A stretch of 19,970 bases of DNA from DAIDKA01 sp049792815. GTDB taxonomy: Bacteria; Pseudomonadota; Gammaproteobacteria; Steroidobacterales; Steroidobacteraceae. Below the pieces are notes generated by a model. It saw only the letters and a list, made by a program, of their open reading frames with translations, did no database searches and was not told the DNA's origin. Both the position numbers and the translations under genes were made by a program. Where the stretch lies: NCBI GenBank assembly GCA_049792815.1, contig JBARBG010000049.1, positions 1 through 19,970 of the forward strand, written 5' to 3'. The first letter of the stretch is position 1. Each line of letters starts with the position of its first letter. Of this stretch, positions 1 through 7,231 are shown in pieces.

Positions 1-151
1 GGCCAGTGCCGATGCCAATGCCCAGGCGGCGGCCGACGCCAATGCCAATGCGCACATGCAGGCGCAGGCCGCCCAGATCGAGCGCAAGGCATCGGACTAC
101 CGTCGGGCGATCGGGGCCTGCCTGGAAGGCCGCGGCTACAGCATCAAGTAA
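1..151 (+). CDS. C-terminal fragment of a secreted-type hypothetical protein (5' end outside window)
   Basis: An open frame enters from the left edge (first full codon at base 2) and stops at TAA 149-151, giving the last 49 residues of a protein. The visible part starts with a low-complexity Ala/Asn/Gln/Asp stretch. It then ends in DYRRAIGACLEGRGYSIK, which closely matches the end of the next gene (DYYRAMAACLQGRGYSVE), so the two are probably tandem paralogues or share a C-terminal module. The next gene starts 13 bases later on the same strand, so co-transcription is likely. The N-terminal domain is not visible and the function is unknown. The conserved Cys and the GRGYS ending suggest a small exported module, as in glycine-zipper/DUF6515-like envelope proteins; that is inference. 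Confidence 0.75.
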   Translation, partial: ASADANAQAAADANANAHMQAQAAQIERKASDYRRAIGACLEGRGYSIK

Positions 152-164
152 CAGGAATTCAACG

Positions 165-881
165 ATGACTCGCACCCATACCATCCTCGGCACCGCCGTT
201 CTGACCACGCTGGGCCTTGCGGCCGCGCTGGCCTTCACAGTGGCCGGCGCCGATCCGCGCTTTGATGGCCGTGGCCCGGAGCGCGGCCCGGGACCTGGTC
301 CGCACCAGCACATGGACGCACGCTTCGCGCACAACCACGCGTATTTTGATCGCGGCTACGCGGTGCGCGACCTGCCGCGCGACCGGCTGGTCTTCAACCG
401 CGGCCCCAACCGGTACTATTACGCGGGCGGCAACTGGTATGGCTGGCGCGGTGGCGCTTACGTGGTCATCGGGGCACCCATAGGCTTCTTCATCCCGGTG
501 CTGCCGCCCTTCTATTCCACCGTGTGGTTTGGCGGCGTGCCCTACTACTACGCCAACGACACGTACTACATGTGGAGCGCGCCGGACAACGGTTATGAGG
601 TGGTCGATCCCCCCAACGGCGCCGTGAATGCGGCACCGGATGCGGCGCCGCCCGCACCGCCGACGACCACGCAGCTGTTCATCTATCCGCGCAATGGCCA
701 GAACTCGGAGCAACAGGCCAAGGACAAGTACGAGTGTCACAGCTGGTCAACCCATCAGACCGGCTTTGATCCGACGGCCGTTGGCGGCAATGTGCCTGCG
801 GACCAGTTCAACGGCAAAAGTGCTGATTACTACCGCGCCATGGCCGCCTGCCTACAGGGCCGCGGCTACAGCGTCGAGTGA
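165..881 (+). CDS. DUF6515-like exported protein
   Basis: This encodes 238 aa. I start it at ATG 165, preceded by AGGA at 153-156, because residues 1-29 then form a signal peptide (a short basic start, a hydrophobic core LTTLGLAAALAF, then AGA/D). In-frame upstream codons would run back into the preceding gene. The mature part has a Gly/Pro/His-rich linker (31-60), then LPRDRLVFNRGPNRYYY and a Tyr/Trp/Gly-rich section (70-140) with a hydrophobic patch VIGAPIGFFIPVLPP. A Pro/Ala linker (148-168) and a C-terminal module follow, with YECHSWSTHQTGFDPT (189-204) and ACLQGRGYSVE. This order matches DUF6515-type periplasmic or envelope proteins as I remember them; no biochemical role is known to me. 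Cys191 and Cys229 could form a disulfide. It converges on rseP with 13 bases between stops. Confidence 0.8.
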   Translation: MTRTHTILGTAVLTTLGLAAALAFTVAGADPRFDGRGPERGPGPGPHQHMDARFAHNHAYFDRGYAVRDLPRDRLVFNRGPNRYYYAGGNWYGWRGGAYVVIGAPIGFFIPVLPPFYSTVWFGGVPYYYANDTYYMWSAPDNGYEVVDPPNGAVNAAPDAAPPAPPTTTQLFIYPRNGQNSEQQAKDKYECHSWSTHQTGFDPTAVGGNVPADQFNGKSADYYRAMAACLQGRGYSVE

Positions 882-885
882 GCGC

Positions 886-916
886 CGTCTCGCGTCAGCC
901 GAACTGGCGTGAGACG
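886..916 (+). terminator. Hairpin at the junction of convergent genes
   Basis: CGTCTCGCGTCAG, loop CCGAA, CTGGCGTGAGACG forms a 13-bp stem with two G-T wobbles in the plus-strand RNA. In the minus-strand RNA the two wobbles become A-C mismatches, so it fits best as the end of the DUF6515-like transcript. It overlaps the last codons of rseP. There is no T-run after it, so it may be a stabilising 3' end or a weak terminator and not a classical intrinsic one. Confidence 0.45.
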
Positions 917-2265
917 TCGTTGACCAGCGCAACCCCCAGCAGCAGCACCAGCAAGGCTATGCCGACCTGCTGGCCGAAGATCTGCGTGCGCTCGCTCAAG
1001 GGCTTGCCCTTGATCCATTCGGCCGCCTGAAACACGATCTGGCCGCCATCCAGCAGCGGGATCGGCAGCAGGTTGAACAGTGCGAGCGCCAGGGAAATCA
1101 GCACCAGGAATGAAAGGAAGGTCGCAGGGCCCGCCTGCGCCGACTCACCCGCATACTGGGCGATGCTCAAGGGCCCGTTGAGGTTCTTCACCGACACCTC
1201 CCCCAGCACCATGCGCCACAGTAGCTTTCCCTGGGTGGCGGTGAGGTTCCAGGCTTCCTCACCGGCGCTCGCCAGGGCGGCGCCCGCCGAGAGGTCCTTG
1301 TGAACGAGCATGGCCGGAGGCACCTTGGTTGGAGGTCCGCCGATGCCGATGCGCCCGACGATATGGCCCGCGCCATCCGGCGTCGGCGCCACCGGCACCT
1401 GGACGGTGTGCGCGACACCCGCTCGTTTGAAGTCAACGGTGATGGTCTTGCCGGCTGCTGCACCGATCAAGCGGGCCATGTCCGAGAAGTCCGAGACCGC
1501 AGTGCCATCGATGGCGACCACACGGTCGCCCGGGCGCAGGCCCGCGCGCTCGGCATTGTTTCCATGCACCACCTCGGCCAGAAGCGGAGGCGTCGGTTCC
1601 TCTTGAAACCGAAATCCCAAGCCCGACAGCAGCATCGACGGTTCGGTGAGACGGCGACGTGCGGCCGGGTCTGGCACCGACAGCATCAATTCATGGGTCC
1701 GACCGTCGGCGGAGCGCACCGTGACTCGCGCCGTACCCTGGCTGAGAATCGAATCCAGCAGATCGAACATGACATCGCGGAAGTCCGGTACGGGCTTGTC
1801 GCCGATGCTCAAGATCTCATCACCGCGGGTCAGACCACCGCGGGCCGCCACCGAGGCCGGCTGGACCTCGCCGATGATGGGCTTCTCTTCGTCGAGTCCC
1901 GACGCCCAGAACATGCCCCAGAGGACCAGGATGGCAAACAGGAGGTTGAAGCCAGGACCCGCCAGCAATACCAGGATGCGCTGCCAGGGCGGCCGGTGGG
2001 TGAAGGAGCGTGCCAGCAGCTGCGGCGGAACCGGGCCGTCGCGCTCGTCCAGCATTTTCACGTAGCCGCCCATGGGAATGGGTGCGATCACCAGCTCGGT
2101 ATCGTCGCTGAGCATCCGGCGCCACAGCGGTTTGCCGAAGCCCACCGAGAAGCGCAGTACCTTGAATCCCAGGCGCCGCGCGACCCAGAAGTGGCCGAAC
2201 TCGTGGATCACGACCAGGAACCCCACGGCGATCACATACCACAGCGCGTACCAAACGATGGTCAT
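895..2265 (-). CDS. rseP: RseP-family site-2 intramembrane zinc metalloprotease
   Basis: This encodes 456 aa, near the roughly 450 aa usual for RseP. It is an inner-membrane protease that cuts anti-sigma factors such as RseA after DegS, releasing sigmaE, and also clears signal-peptide remnants. The first membrane helix carries the zinc motif HEFGH (residues 21-25). The C-terminal helix carries NLLPIPLLDGG with the third ligand Asp406. Between them are two PDZ domains (about 125-210 and 215-305; GDEILSIG and GDRVVAIDG are visible). Start ATG 2265 is preferred over GTG 2280 because AGGTGGAG lies at 2275-2282, correctly spaced, and the protein then begins like other RseP proteins. It is encoded downstream of a polysaccharide deacetylase. 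It is not between dxr and bamA as is usual in gammaproteobacteria, so it could be a second copy. Confidence 0.93.
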   Translation of the reverse strand: MTIVWYALWYVIAVGFLVVIHEFGHFWVARRLGFKVLRFSVGFGKPLWRRMLSDDTELVIAPIPMGGYVKMLDERDGPVPPQLLARSFTHRPPWQRILVLLAGPGFNLLFAILVLWGMFWASGLDEEKPIIGEVQPASVAARGGLTRGDEILSIGDKPVPDFRDVMFDLLDSILSQGTARVTVRSADGRTHELMLSVPDPAARRRLTEPSMLLSGLGFRFQEEPTPPLLAEVVHGNNAERAGLRPGDRVVAIDGTAVSDFSDMARLIGAAAGKTITVDFKRAGVAHTVQVPVAPTPDGAGHIVGRIGIGGPPTKVPPAMLVHKDLSAGAALASAGEEAWNLTATQGKLLWRMVLGEVSVKNLNGPLSIAQYAGESAQAGPATFLSFLVLISLALALFNLLPIPLLDGGQIVFQAAEWIKGKPLSERTQIFGQQVGIALLVLLLGVALVNDVSRQFG

Positions 2266-2274
2266 CGATTCAAA

Positions 2275-2282
2275 CTCCACCT
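2275..2282 (-). promoter_or_regulatory. Ribosome binding site deciding the rseP start
   Basis: On the minus strand AGGTGGAG ends 9 bases before ATG 2265. It overlaps the alternative GTG codon at 2278-2280, which makes that upstream start unlikely. Confidence 0.7.
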
Positions 2283-2328
2283 GCTTTCATGACGCATTGT
2301 AACCTCCAATCCGCGGCAGCCTGCGCAA

Positions 2329-3207
2329 TCACTGTGGCACGGCCAGGCCTTCAGACAGTGTGACGCAGCGTAGCCGCTGCCGTGCCAGTGCCGCCAGTAA
2401 TCCCGGCAGTACCGCCAGGATCACCGGCATGCCGTCGGCGGTGCGGGCGGCACGACCATCGTGCAGCAACAGAATGTCACCGGCCGCGAGGTTGCGGGTC
2501 AGGCGCTGCAGCACCTGTTCGCTATCCGCATTCACGGTGTCATAGCCGCGGCGGGTCCAGCTCGCCAGCTGCAAATCGAGCTCCGCCAGGCAGGGTTGCA
2601 GGAAGGGATTGCGAAGCCCGGCCGGCGCGCGGAAATAACGCGGTACGACCTGGCAGGCCGCCTGGATGCTGGCCTGCGCCTGGACAATCTCGCGGCGGAT
2701 CGCCGCCGGACCAAACAGCGAAAACACATAGCGGTGACGCTCGGTGTGGTTGCCGATTTCGTGCCCTTCGCGCGCGATTCGCCGGGCGATCTCAGGATGG
2801 CGCGCGACCCGTTCACCGATACAGAAAAACGTGGCCCGTACACCGTGCCGGGTCAGCAGGTCAAGGACGGCCGGGGTGACTTCAGGATCCGGCCCATCAT
2901 CAATGGTCAACGCCACGCTGTCCGACGCCGCAGGCAGCCGCGTCCAGTTCGGGCCCAGCAGCCGGCTGCGCGGCAGCAGGCTGCCAAGCGCCAGCACCAG
3001 ATGATTCGCCACCACCGCAGCAAGGCTCCAGAACCAAAGGTGCCGATCCACGAGCACCGCGGCCAGGGCGGCGACATGGATCAGCGCCGAGATGCTCAGC
3101 CACGCGGGGTTCCGGAATTTCACAGGTCGATGATGCCCGTCGTCAGCGGGGCCGCCTAGCCAGCAAGCCGCCTCACCCTCGCGACAATCTTTATGGCGTG
3201 GCAGCAT
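2329..3207 (-). CDS. Membrane-anchored polysaccharide deacetylase (NodB homology domain, CE4)
   Basis: This encodes 292 aa. Two hydrophobic segments (about 37-54 and 58-78) anchor it in the inner membrane and the NodB domain follows (about 95-285). CE4 motifs are complete: TIDDGPD (101-107, Asp103 base and Asp104 metal ligand), NHTERH (His154 and His158 metal ligands), RAPAG (193-197), Trp217, and LLLHD with His249. This predicts metal-dependent N- or O-deacetylation of a cell-surface glycan; the substrate (peptidoglycan, chitin-like or exopolysaccharide) cannot be told from sequence. The start at ATG 3207 has a weak ribosome site but lies about 30 bases below a good promoter (3245-3273). GTG 3123, just before the first membrane helix, is the main alternative. 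rseP follows with a 63-base gap, so the pair may be co-transcribed. Confidence 0.88.
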   Translation of the reverse strand: MLPRHKDCREGEAACWLGGPADDGHHRPVKFRNPAWLSISALIHVAALAAVLVDRHLWFWSLAAVVANHLVLALGSLLPRSRLLGPNWTRLPAASDSVALTIDDGPDPEVTPAVLDLLTRHGVRATFFCIGERVARHPEIARRIAREGHEIGNHTERHRYVFSLFGPAAIRREIVQAQASIQAACQVVPRYFRAPAGLRNPFLQPCLAELDLQLASWTRRGYDTVNADSEQVLQRLTRNLAAGDILLLHDGRAARTADGMPVILAVLPGLLAALARQRLRCVTLSEGLAVPQ

Positions 3208-3244
3208 CTAATGTCGTCTTACAACAACATACTGATATGTCTCT

Positions 3245-3273
3245 TTTATACATTGCGTTACATTGCATCACAA
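3245..3273 (-). promoter_or_regulatory. Sigma70-like promoter of the polysaccharide deacetylase gene
   Basis: On the minus strand TTGTGA (3268-3273) is followed after exactly 17 bases by TATAAA (3245-3250). That is 4/6 and 5/6 matches to the consensus boxes at ideal spacing. Transcription would start near 3238, giving a leader of about 30 bases to ATG 3207. Confidence 0.55.
3249..3268. repeat. Tandem decamer TACATTGCRT overlapping the promoter
   Basis: TACATTGCGT (3249-3258) and TACATTGCAT (3259-3268) are head-to-tail copies with one base different and a period of one helical turn. They fill the spacer between the -35 and -10 boxes of the deacetylase promoter. This placement is what an operator would look like, but no regulator is identified. 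Confidence 0.5.
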
Positions 3274-3539
3274 TACGGATTCAATCTGCCGCCACAAGTC
3301 ACGATCCGACATGACCTGAAATGTTCGCACACAGGTCTGCCCCGGCATCGCCATGCACTTTGGCAACGGTTATTAATAGTCTGTTTTATATATTTATGTC
3401 AGCGATATATTGGTTAGCGACTGGAGACCATTCTGCCCAGACCCGGCACCCCCATCGGCGCAGTCTCTCATCCGCCTGGTAGTTGGCTCGAGCGACTGAT
3501 CTTGACGAACTAATTTCGAATATGTTGTTCATACACGAC

Positions 3540-3552
3540 GTGTCTAAGACAC
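3540..3552. promoter_or_regulatory. Palindrome GTGTCTAAGACAC, candidate operator
   Basis: This is a perfect 6+1+6 inverted repeat about 90 bases upstream of the TonB receptor start. A smaller palindrome, CACGACGTG (3534-3542), overlaps its left end. It could be a binding site for a dimeric regulator or a leader hairpin. I cannot match it to a known regulator. Confidence 0.3.
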
Positions 3553-3640
3553 CACAAGTGGTTGCGATCGCACCGACGTCGCATTAGATTACGCCCCGAT
3601 CTCACGTCGCACTCCCACCACAAACCGCAGAGGGGTTCAC

Positions 3641-6600
3641 ATGGTTTCAGCAAGCTACGCTGTCGCAGCGATTCTTCGTGCCGCCCGCAAGCCGTCCGCC
3701 GGGATGCTCTATGCCCTGGCGTCCCTGACATGGTCTTCGCATGCGCTGGCCCAGCAGGCTCCTGCCGCGAGCGCCGACAACACCGACCAGCAGGTGCAGG
3801 AAGTCACGGTGACCGGTTCGCGCATCAAGCGCACCACCGACTTCACGACCCCCACCCCCACCACGGTCATCGACTCCACCCAGATGCAGAACATGGGCGT
3901 GGTGAATGTCGGTCAGGCCCTGAGCATGACGCCGGCGAACATCTCGAATTTCACGCCGGCGAACACCGGCAATTCGAATTTCTTCCTCGGCGCCTACATT
4001 CCGGATCTGCGCGGCCTGAACCCCTTCTTCGGCAGCCGCACCCTGACGCTGATCGACACCGAACGCGCCGTGCCGACCGACCAGGGCGACAGCTTTGACC
4101 TGAATTTCATTCCGCAGATCCTGGTCCAGCGCATCGACACGGTCACGGGCGGCGCCTCGGCGGCCTACGGATCGGGTGCCATCGGTGGCGTCATCAACGT
4201 CATTCTCGACAACAAGCTCGAGGGCGGGAAGATCGATGCCGACCTCGACCAGACCTCCCACAGTGATGGGCGCGACAAGCACGTCTCAGCCGCCTACGGT
4301 CACGGGCTGTTCGACAACCGGGTGCACTTCGTGGTCGCCGGTGAATTCGAGAAGCAGGACATCCTGGGTTGCCAGGCTGTGCGCACCTGGTGTGCGCAGG
4401 ACAACGGCCTGTACGAGACGGCCGCCAGCAGCGGCAATGCGGCGCTGTATTCATACGGCTCAAACCTGCGCACCAATGAGGTGAGCGCGGCCGGCGTCTT
4501 CATGGCCCCGAACCCCTATGCGCCCTACGCCTATAACCCGAACACGCTGCAGCTCACGGCGGACGGCACCGGCCTGAATTCCTACCAGGGCGGTTCGGTC
4601 GACGCTTCCGCATATTCGAGCGCACAGGCCGCAGCCTATGCGACCACGAACAGCTCCGTCGTGGAAGGCGGTGATGGGCGCGCCAGCAGCGAATACACCA
4701 ATCTGACGGCACCGGTCAGCCGTGGCGTACTCACCGGCATGCTCACTGCGGCGGTGACCGACAGCATCAACTTCAAGGCCGGCTACAACTGGGGCAAAGT
4801 GGAATCCATCGTCTATTCAGGCGGCACGACCAATCAGCCCTTCGTCGATGGCAGCTTCCCGCAGGGTCTGGATGAACTCATTGGACTTAGCGGCCAGAAC
4901 ATCATCGGCAGTTCGGTGGTGAACCCCTTCGGTGGCGCGAACATCCCCACCATGGCCAATGCCTACATCCAGCAGGCTGCCAACAATGGCAATGCGACGC
5001 TGCTGAACGCCGTGAACAACGGCTATGACATCTTCAACAAGGACTGGACCCAACAGACCGATCCGCTGTCTGACCAGACCGCCACGGTGCGGCGCGTGAC
5101 CGCCGGCTTTGACGGCAAGTTCGGTGAATCCAGCTGGACCTGGGATGGGTATGGCGAGTACGGCCTGACCGAACGCGAGCAGCTGGTACAGAACACCCAG
5201 CACGCGATCTCCTATGAAATGGCGCTCGACTCAGTCCTCGGAGCCAACGGCCAGCCTGAGTGCCGCGTGACCGCCGCGGGCGGCGGCCTCGCGGGCCTGG
5301 CCGCCATCAACAATCCGGCGAGCCCCTACTACAACCCGCTGGCAGCGGCGACCTATGGCAACGCCAACACGATGGCCACCAACGCCATCCTCTCCCAGGG
5401 TTGTCTACCCATTGATCCGTTCGGCACGCAGCCGCTCTCACAACAGACCCTCAACTATTCTTTCGGCAATCTGGATGAACGCCTGCGCTACACCCAGACA
5501 GTCGTGGCGTTGAACAGCAGCGGTGACATCTGGAAGGGCTTCGGCGCCGGAGCGTTCTCTGCCGCCGTCGGTTACGAGTGGCGCCAGGAAGTGGCCCACA
5601 ATGACGAGAGCTACTGTGCGAGCACTGATACCTACTGCCTGGATCGCAGCACCGACTTCACCATCCAGTACGGCAATCCCTTCGGCGGCGTGGTCTCGGT
5701 AAACGAGGCCTATCTTGAGAGTAACCTGCCACTGCTGAAGGATCTGCCCTTCGCCCACCTGCTTGAAGTCGACCTGGCGGCGCGCGAGTCGCGCTACTCG
5801 AACAAGGAGCTGTATGGCCTGAACCTGGACCAGGATCCGACGGCCTCGACCACGAGCAGCCACAACCTGACGACCTGGAAAATCTCCTCCGTGTACGAGC
5901 CCCTGGAGGGCATTCGCTTCCGCGGCAGCGAATCGCGCGATTCGCGGGCGCCGAACTTCCGCGAGCTGTACTACGGTCAGCAGCTGGAGTCGATCTCCAA
6001 CGGCGGCTTCGGCTCCTGCTCGCTGCCGAATTCACCGGTTACTGCGTTTGACCCCTGCACCTGGAACCTGCTGGGCAACACCGACCTGCGTCCTGAAACG
6101 TCCAATACCACCACCCTCGGCATGGTCTTCACCCCAGCGCCGGTGCCGGGCTTTCAGGCGTCGGTGGACTGGTTCCACATCAAGATCACCAATGCCATCG
6201 AGCAGGCAAATGTGAGTGAGGTGGAGCAGAACTGCGCCGGTGGCGAGGCAGCGGCGTGTTCGCAGATGGTGTTCGACGGCAACTACTATGATCCGGCGAC
6301 CGGAGCCATCGTGGCCCCGGGAACTGCGGGAGCGGTCACGGGCGCGGCGGCCTGGCAGCAGGGTGACGGCCGGGTTCTCAATGCCACGACTGTCAACGCG
6401 ACCTCCTACAACGGCGCGTTCTACGACGTGCGCGGCGTGGACTTCTCGCTGAGCCAGCAAACCATACTTCCGGATGGCAGTGCGCTGACGGCTCGCATCC
6501 TGACCACCTGGACCGGTGAGCAGGTGTTCCAGGCCTACGCTGGCGGACCCGTCATCAGCATCCTGGGGCAGACCGGAGCGGCCAACAACTTCCTCAACGA

Positions 6601-7078
6601 CAACAACCCGGCCGCCCGCTGGACCGGCAATATGTCGATTACCTGGAGCAAGGGCGGCTTCAGCCTGACGCCGAACATGCGCTTCGTCGGCGGCGGTTCA
6701 CTGTCCTATACCGGTATGACGCAGGCCCAGAATCCGACCTTGTACAACTGGATCCTGGAGGGCTTCCCGGATGCATCGAACCCGGCGGCCTCAGACTACC
6801 AGCAGCAGCTGTACGCCAAGCAATACGGCTGGACCGCCATGCCCTATAACCACGTGGGCAGCTACTTCGTGTTCGGACTGAACGGAGCGTATAACTTCGA
6901 CGCCATTCCGGGCCTGAAGGGACTGCAGGTGTTCTCGCAGGTGGACAACCTGCTGAACCGCAATCCGCCGTTCGCCTCGGCGCCCGGTGGCTTCAATGCC
7001 TCCTACGCCGGCACCAATCCGATCTTCTTCGACACGCTCGGGTTGCGTTATCGCGTGGGCTTCCGCATGTCGTTCTGA
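3641..7078 (+). CDS. TonB-dependent outer-membrane receptor
   Basis: This encodes 1145 aa, an outer-membrane gated beta-barrel importer driven by TonB-ExbB-ExbD. AGAGGGG at 3629-3635 precedes ATG 3641. The signal peptide ends at SHALA/QQ (residue 37). A TonB-box-like VQEVTVTGSRIKR (about 52-64) leads into the plug domain, whose end is marked by GGASAAYGSGAIGGVINVI (about 170-188). The remaining ~950 residues are a long barrel with large polar loops rich in Asn, Gly and Ser. The C-terminus RVGFRMSF ends in Phe, the usual barrel-assembly signal. It is longer than siderophore receptors (about 700 aa) and resembles the large receptors of polymer- or aromatic-degrading bacteria. The ligand is unknown. 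A LysR-type regulator lies just downstream, which hints at inducible expression. Confidence 0.93.
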   Translation: MVSASYAVAAILRAARKPSAGMLYALASLTWSSHALAQQAPAASADNTDQQVQEVTVTGSRIKRTTDFTTPTPTTVIDSTQMQNMGVVNVGQALSMTPANISNFTPANTGNSNFFLGAYIPDLRGLNPFFGSRTLTLIDTERAVPTDQGDSFDLNFIPQILVQRIDTVTGGASAAYGSGAIGGVINVILDNKLEGGKIDADLDQTSHSDGRDKHVSAAYGHGLFDNRVHFVVAGEFEKQDILGCQAVRTWCAQDNGLYETAASSGNAALYSYGSNLRTNEVSAAGVFMAPNPYAPYAYNPNTLQLTADGTGLNSYQGGSVDASAYSSAQAAAYATTNSSVVEGGDGRASSEYTNLTAPVSRGVLTGMLTAAVTDSINFKAGYNWGKVESIVYSGGTTNQPFVDGSFPQGLDELIGLSGQNIIGSSVVNPFGGANIPTMANAYIQQAANNGNATLLNAVNNGYDIFNKDWTQQTDPLSDQTATVRRVTAGFDGKFGESSWTWDGYGEYGLTEREQLVQNTQHAISYEMALDSVLGANGQPECRVTAAGGGLAGLAAINNPASPYYNPLAAATYGNANTMATNAILSQGCLPIDPFGTQPLSQQTLNYSFGNLDERLRYTQTVVALNSSGDIWKGFGAGAFSAAVGYEWRQEVAHNDESYCASTDTYCLDRSTDFTIQYGNPFGGVVSVNEAYLESNLPLLKDLPFAHLLEVDLAARESRYSNKELYGLNLDQDPTASTTSSHNLTTWKISSVYEPLEGIRFRGSESRDSRAPNFRELYYGQQLESISNGGFGSCSLPNSPVTAFDPCTWNLLGNTDLRPETSNTTTLGMVFTPAPVPGFQASVDWFHIKITNAIEQANVSEVEQNCAGGEAAACSQMVFDGNYYDPATGAIVAPGTAGAVTGAAAWQQGDGRVLNATTVNATSYNGAFYDVRGVDFSLSQQTILPDGSALTARILTTWTGEQVFQAYAGGPVISILGQTGAANNFLNDNNPAARWTGNMSITWSKGGFSLTPNMRFVGGGSLSYTGMTQAQNPTLYNWILEGFPDASNPAASDYQQQLYAKQYGWTAMPYNHVGSYFVFGLNGAYNFDAIPGLKGLQVFSQVDNLLNRNPPFASAPGGFNASYAGTNPIFFDTLGLRYRVGFRMSF

Positions 7079-7085
7079 ACGCTTC

Positions 7086-7115
7086 GGCCGCGCTTCGCGA
7101 GGAGCGCGGCCTTTT
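7086..7115 (+). terminator. Rho-independent terminator of the TonB receptor gene
   Basis: GGCCGCGCTTC, loop GCGA, GGAGCGCGGCC forms an 11-bp GC-rich stem with one T-G wobble, closed by a GNRA tetraloop and followed by TTTT. It begins 8 bases after the stop codon. This is the clearest intrinsic terminator in the window. Confidence 0.85.
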
Positions 7116-7174
7116 GCGTTGCCGCAGCAACCGATATCCCCCGGGGTGCCAACCATTGCGCCAGCCGTGCCACT

Positions 7175-7180
7175 TATAAC
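7175..7180 (+). promoter_or_regulatory. Possible -10 element of the LysR-type gene
   Basis: TATAAC lies 52 bases before the preferred start at 7232. No good -35 box is found at the right distance. Transcription from here would begin close to the ATG at 7190, which favours 7232 as the real start. Confidence 0.35.
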
Positions 7181-7231
7181 ATTTAACGCATGGCACCCTT
7201 GCCGGTTGAGATAATACCGACAGTGGAAAAG

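Larger units (their letters stand above)
3208..3640. other. AT-rich intergenic region between the deacetylase and TonB receptor genes
   Basis: These 433 bases separate divergent genes. Bases 3208-3420 are clearly richer in A/T than the coding DNA on either side. They hold the deacetylase promoter, a tandem decamer, and AT tracts (TTATTAATAG, TTTTATATATTTATG) that are candidate promoter elements for the receptor gene. Bases 3420-3640 return to higher GC and hold the palindrome GTGTCTAAGACAC (3540-3552), a GCGATCGC octamer (3564-3571) and two ACGTCGCA copies (3576-3583, 3604-3611). I see no convincing small gene here; the short frames have AT-rich codon use unlike the neighbours and overlap the promoter. 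Confidence 0.6.

Noticed and set aside
1300..2292. Long plus-strand open frame (330 codons) opposite rseP
   Set aside because: It lies wholly antisense to a gene with complete RseP motifs. It is Arg/His/Gln-rich with no domain, as expected from the reverse strand of high-GC coding DNA.
3193..3417. Possible 74-codon membrane-like small protein in the AT-rich gap
   Set aside because: It overlaps the start and promoter of the deacetylase on the other strand, has no ribosome site, and its hydrophobic look follows from AT-rich DNA.
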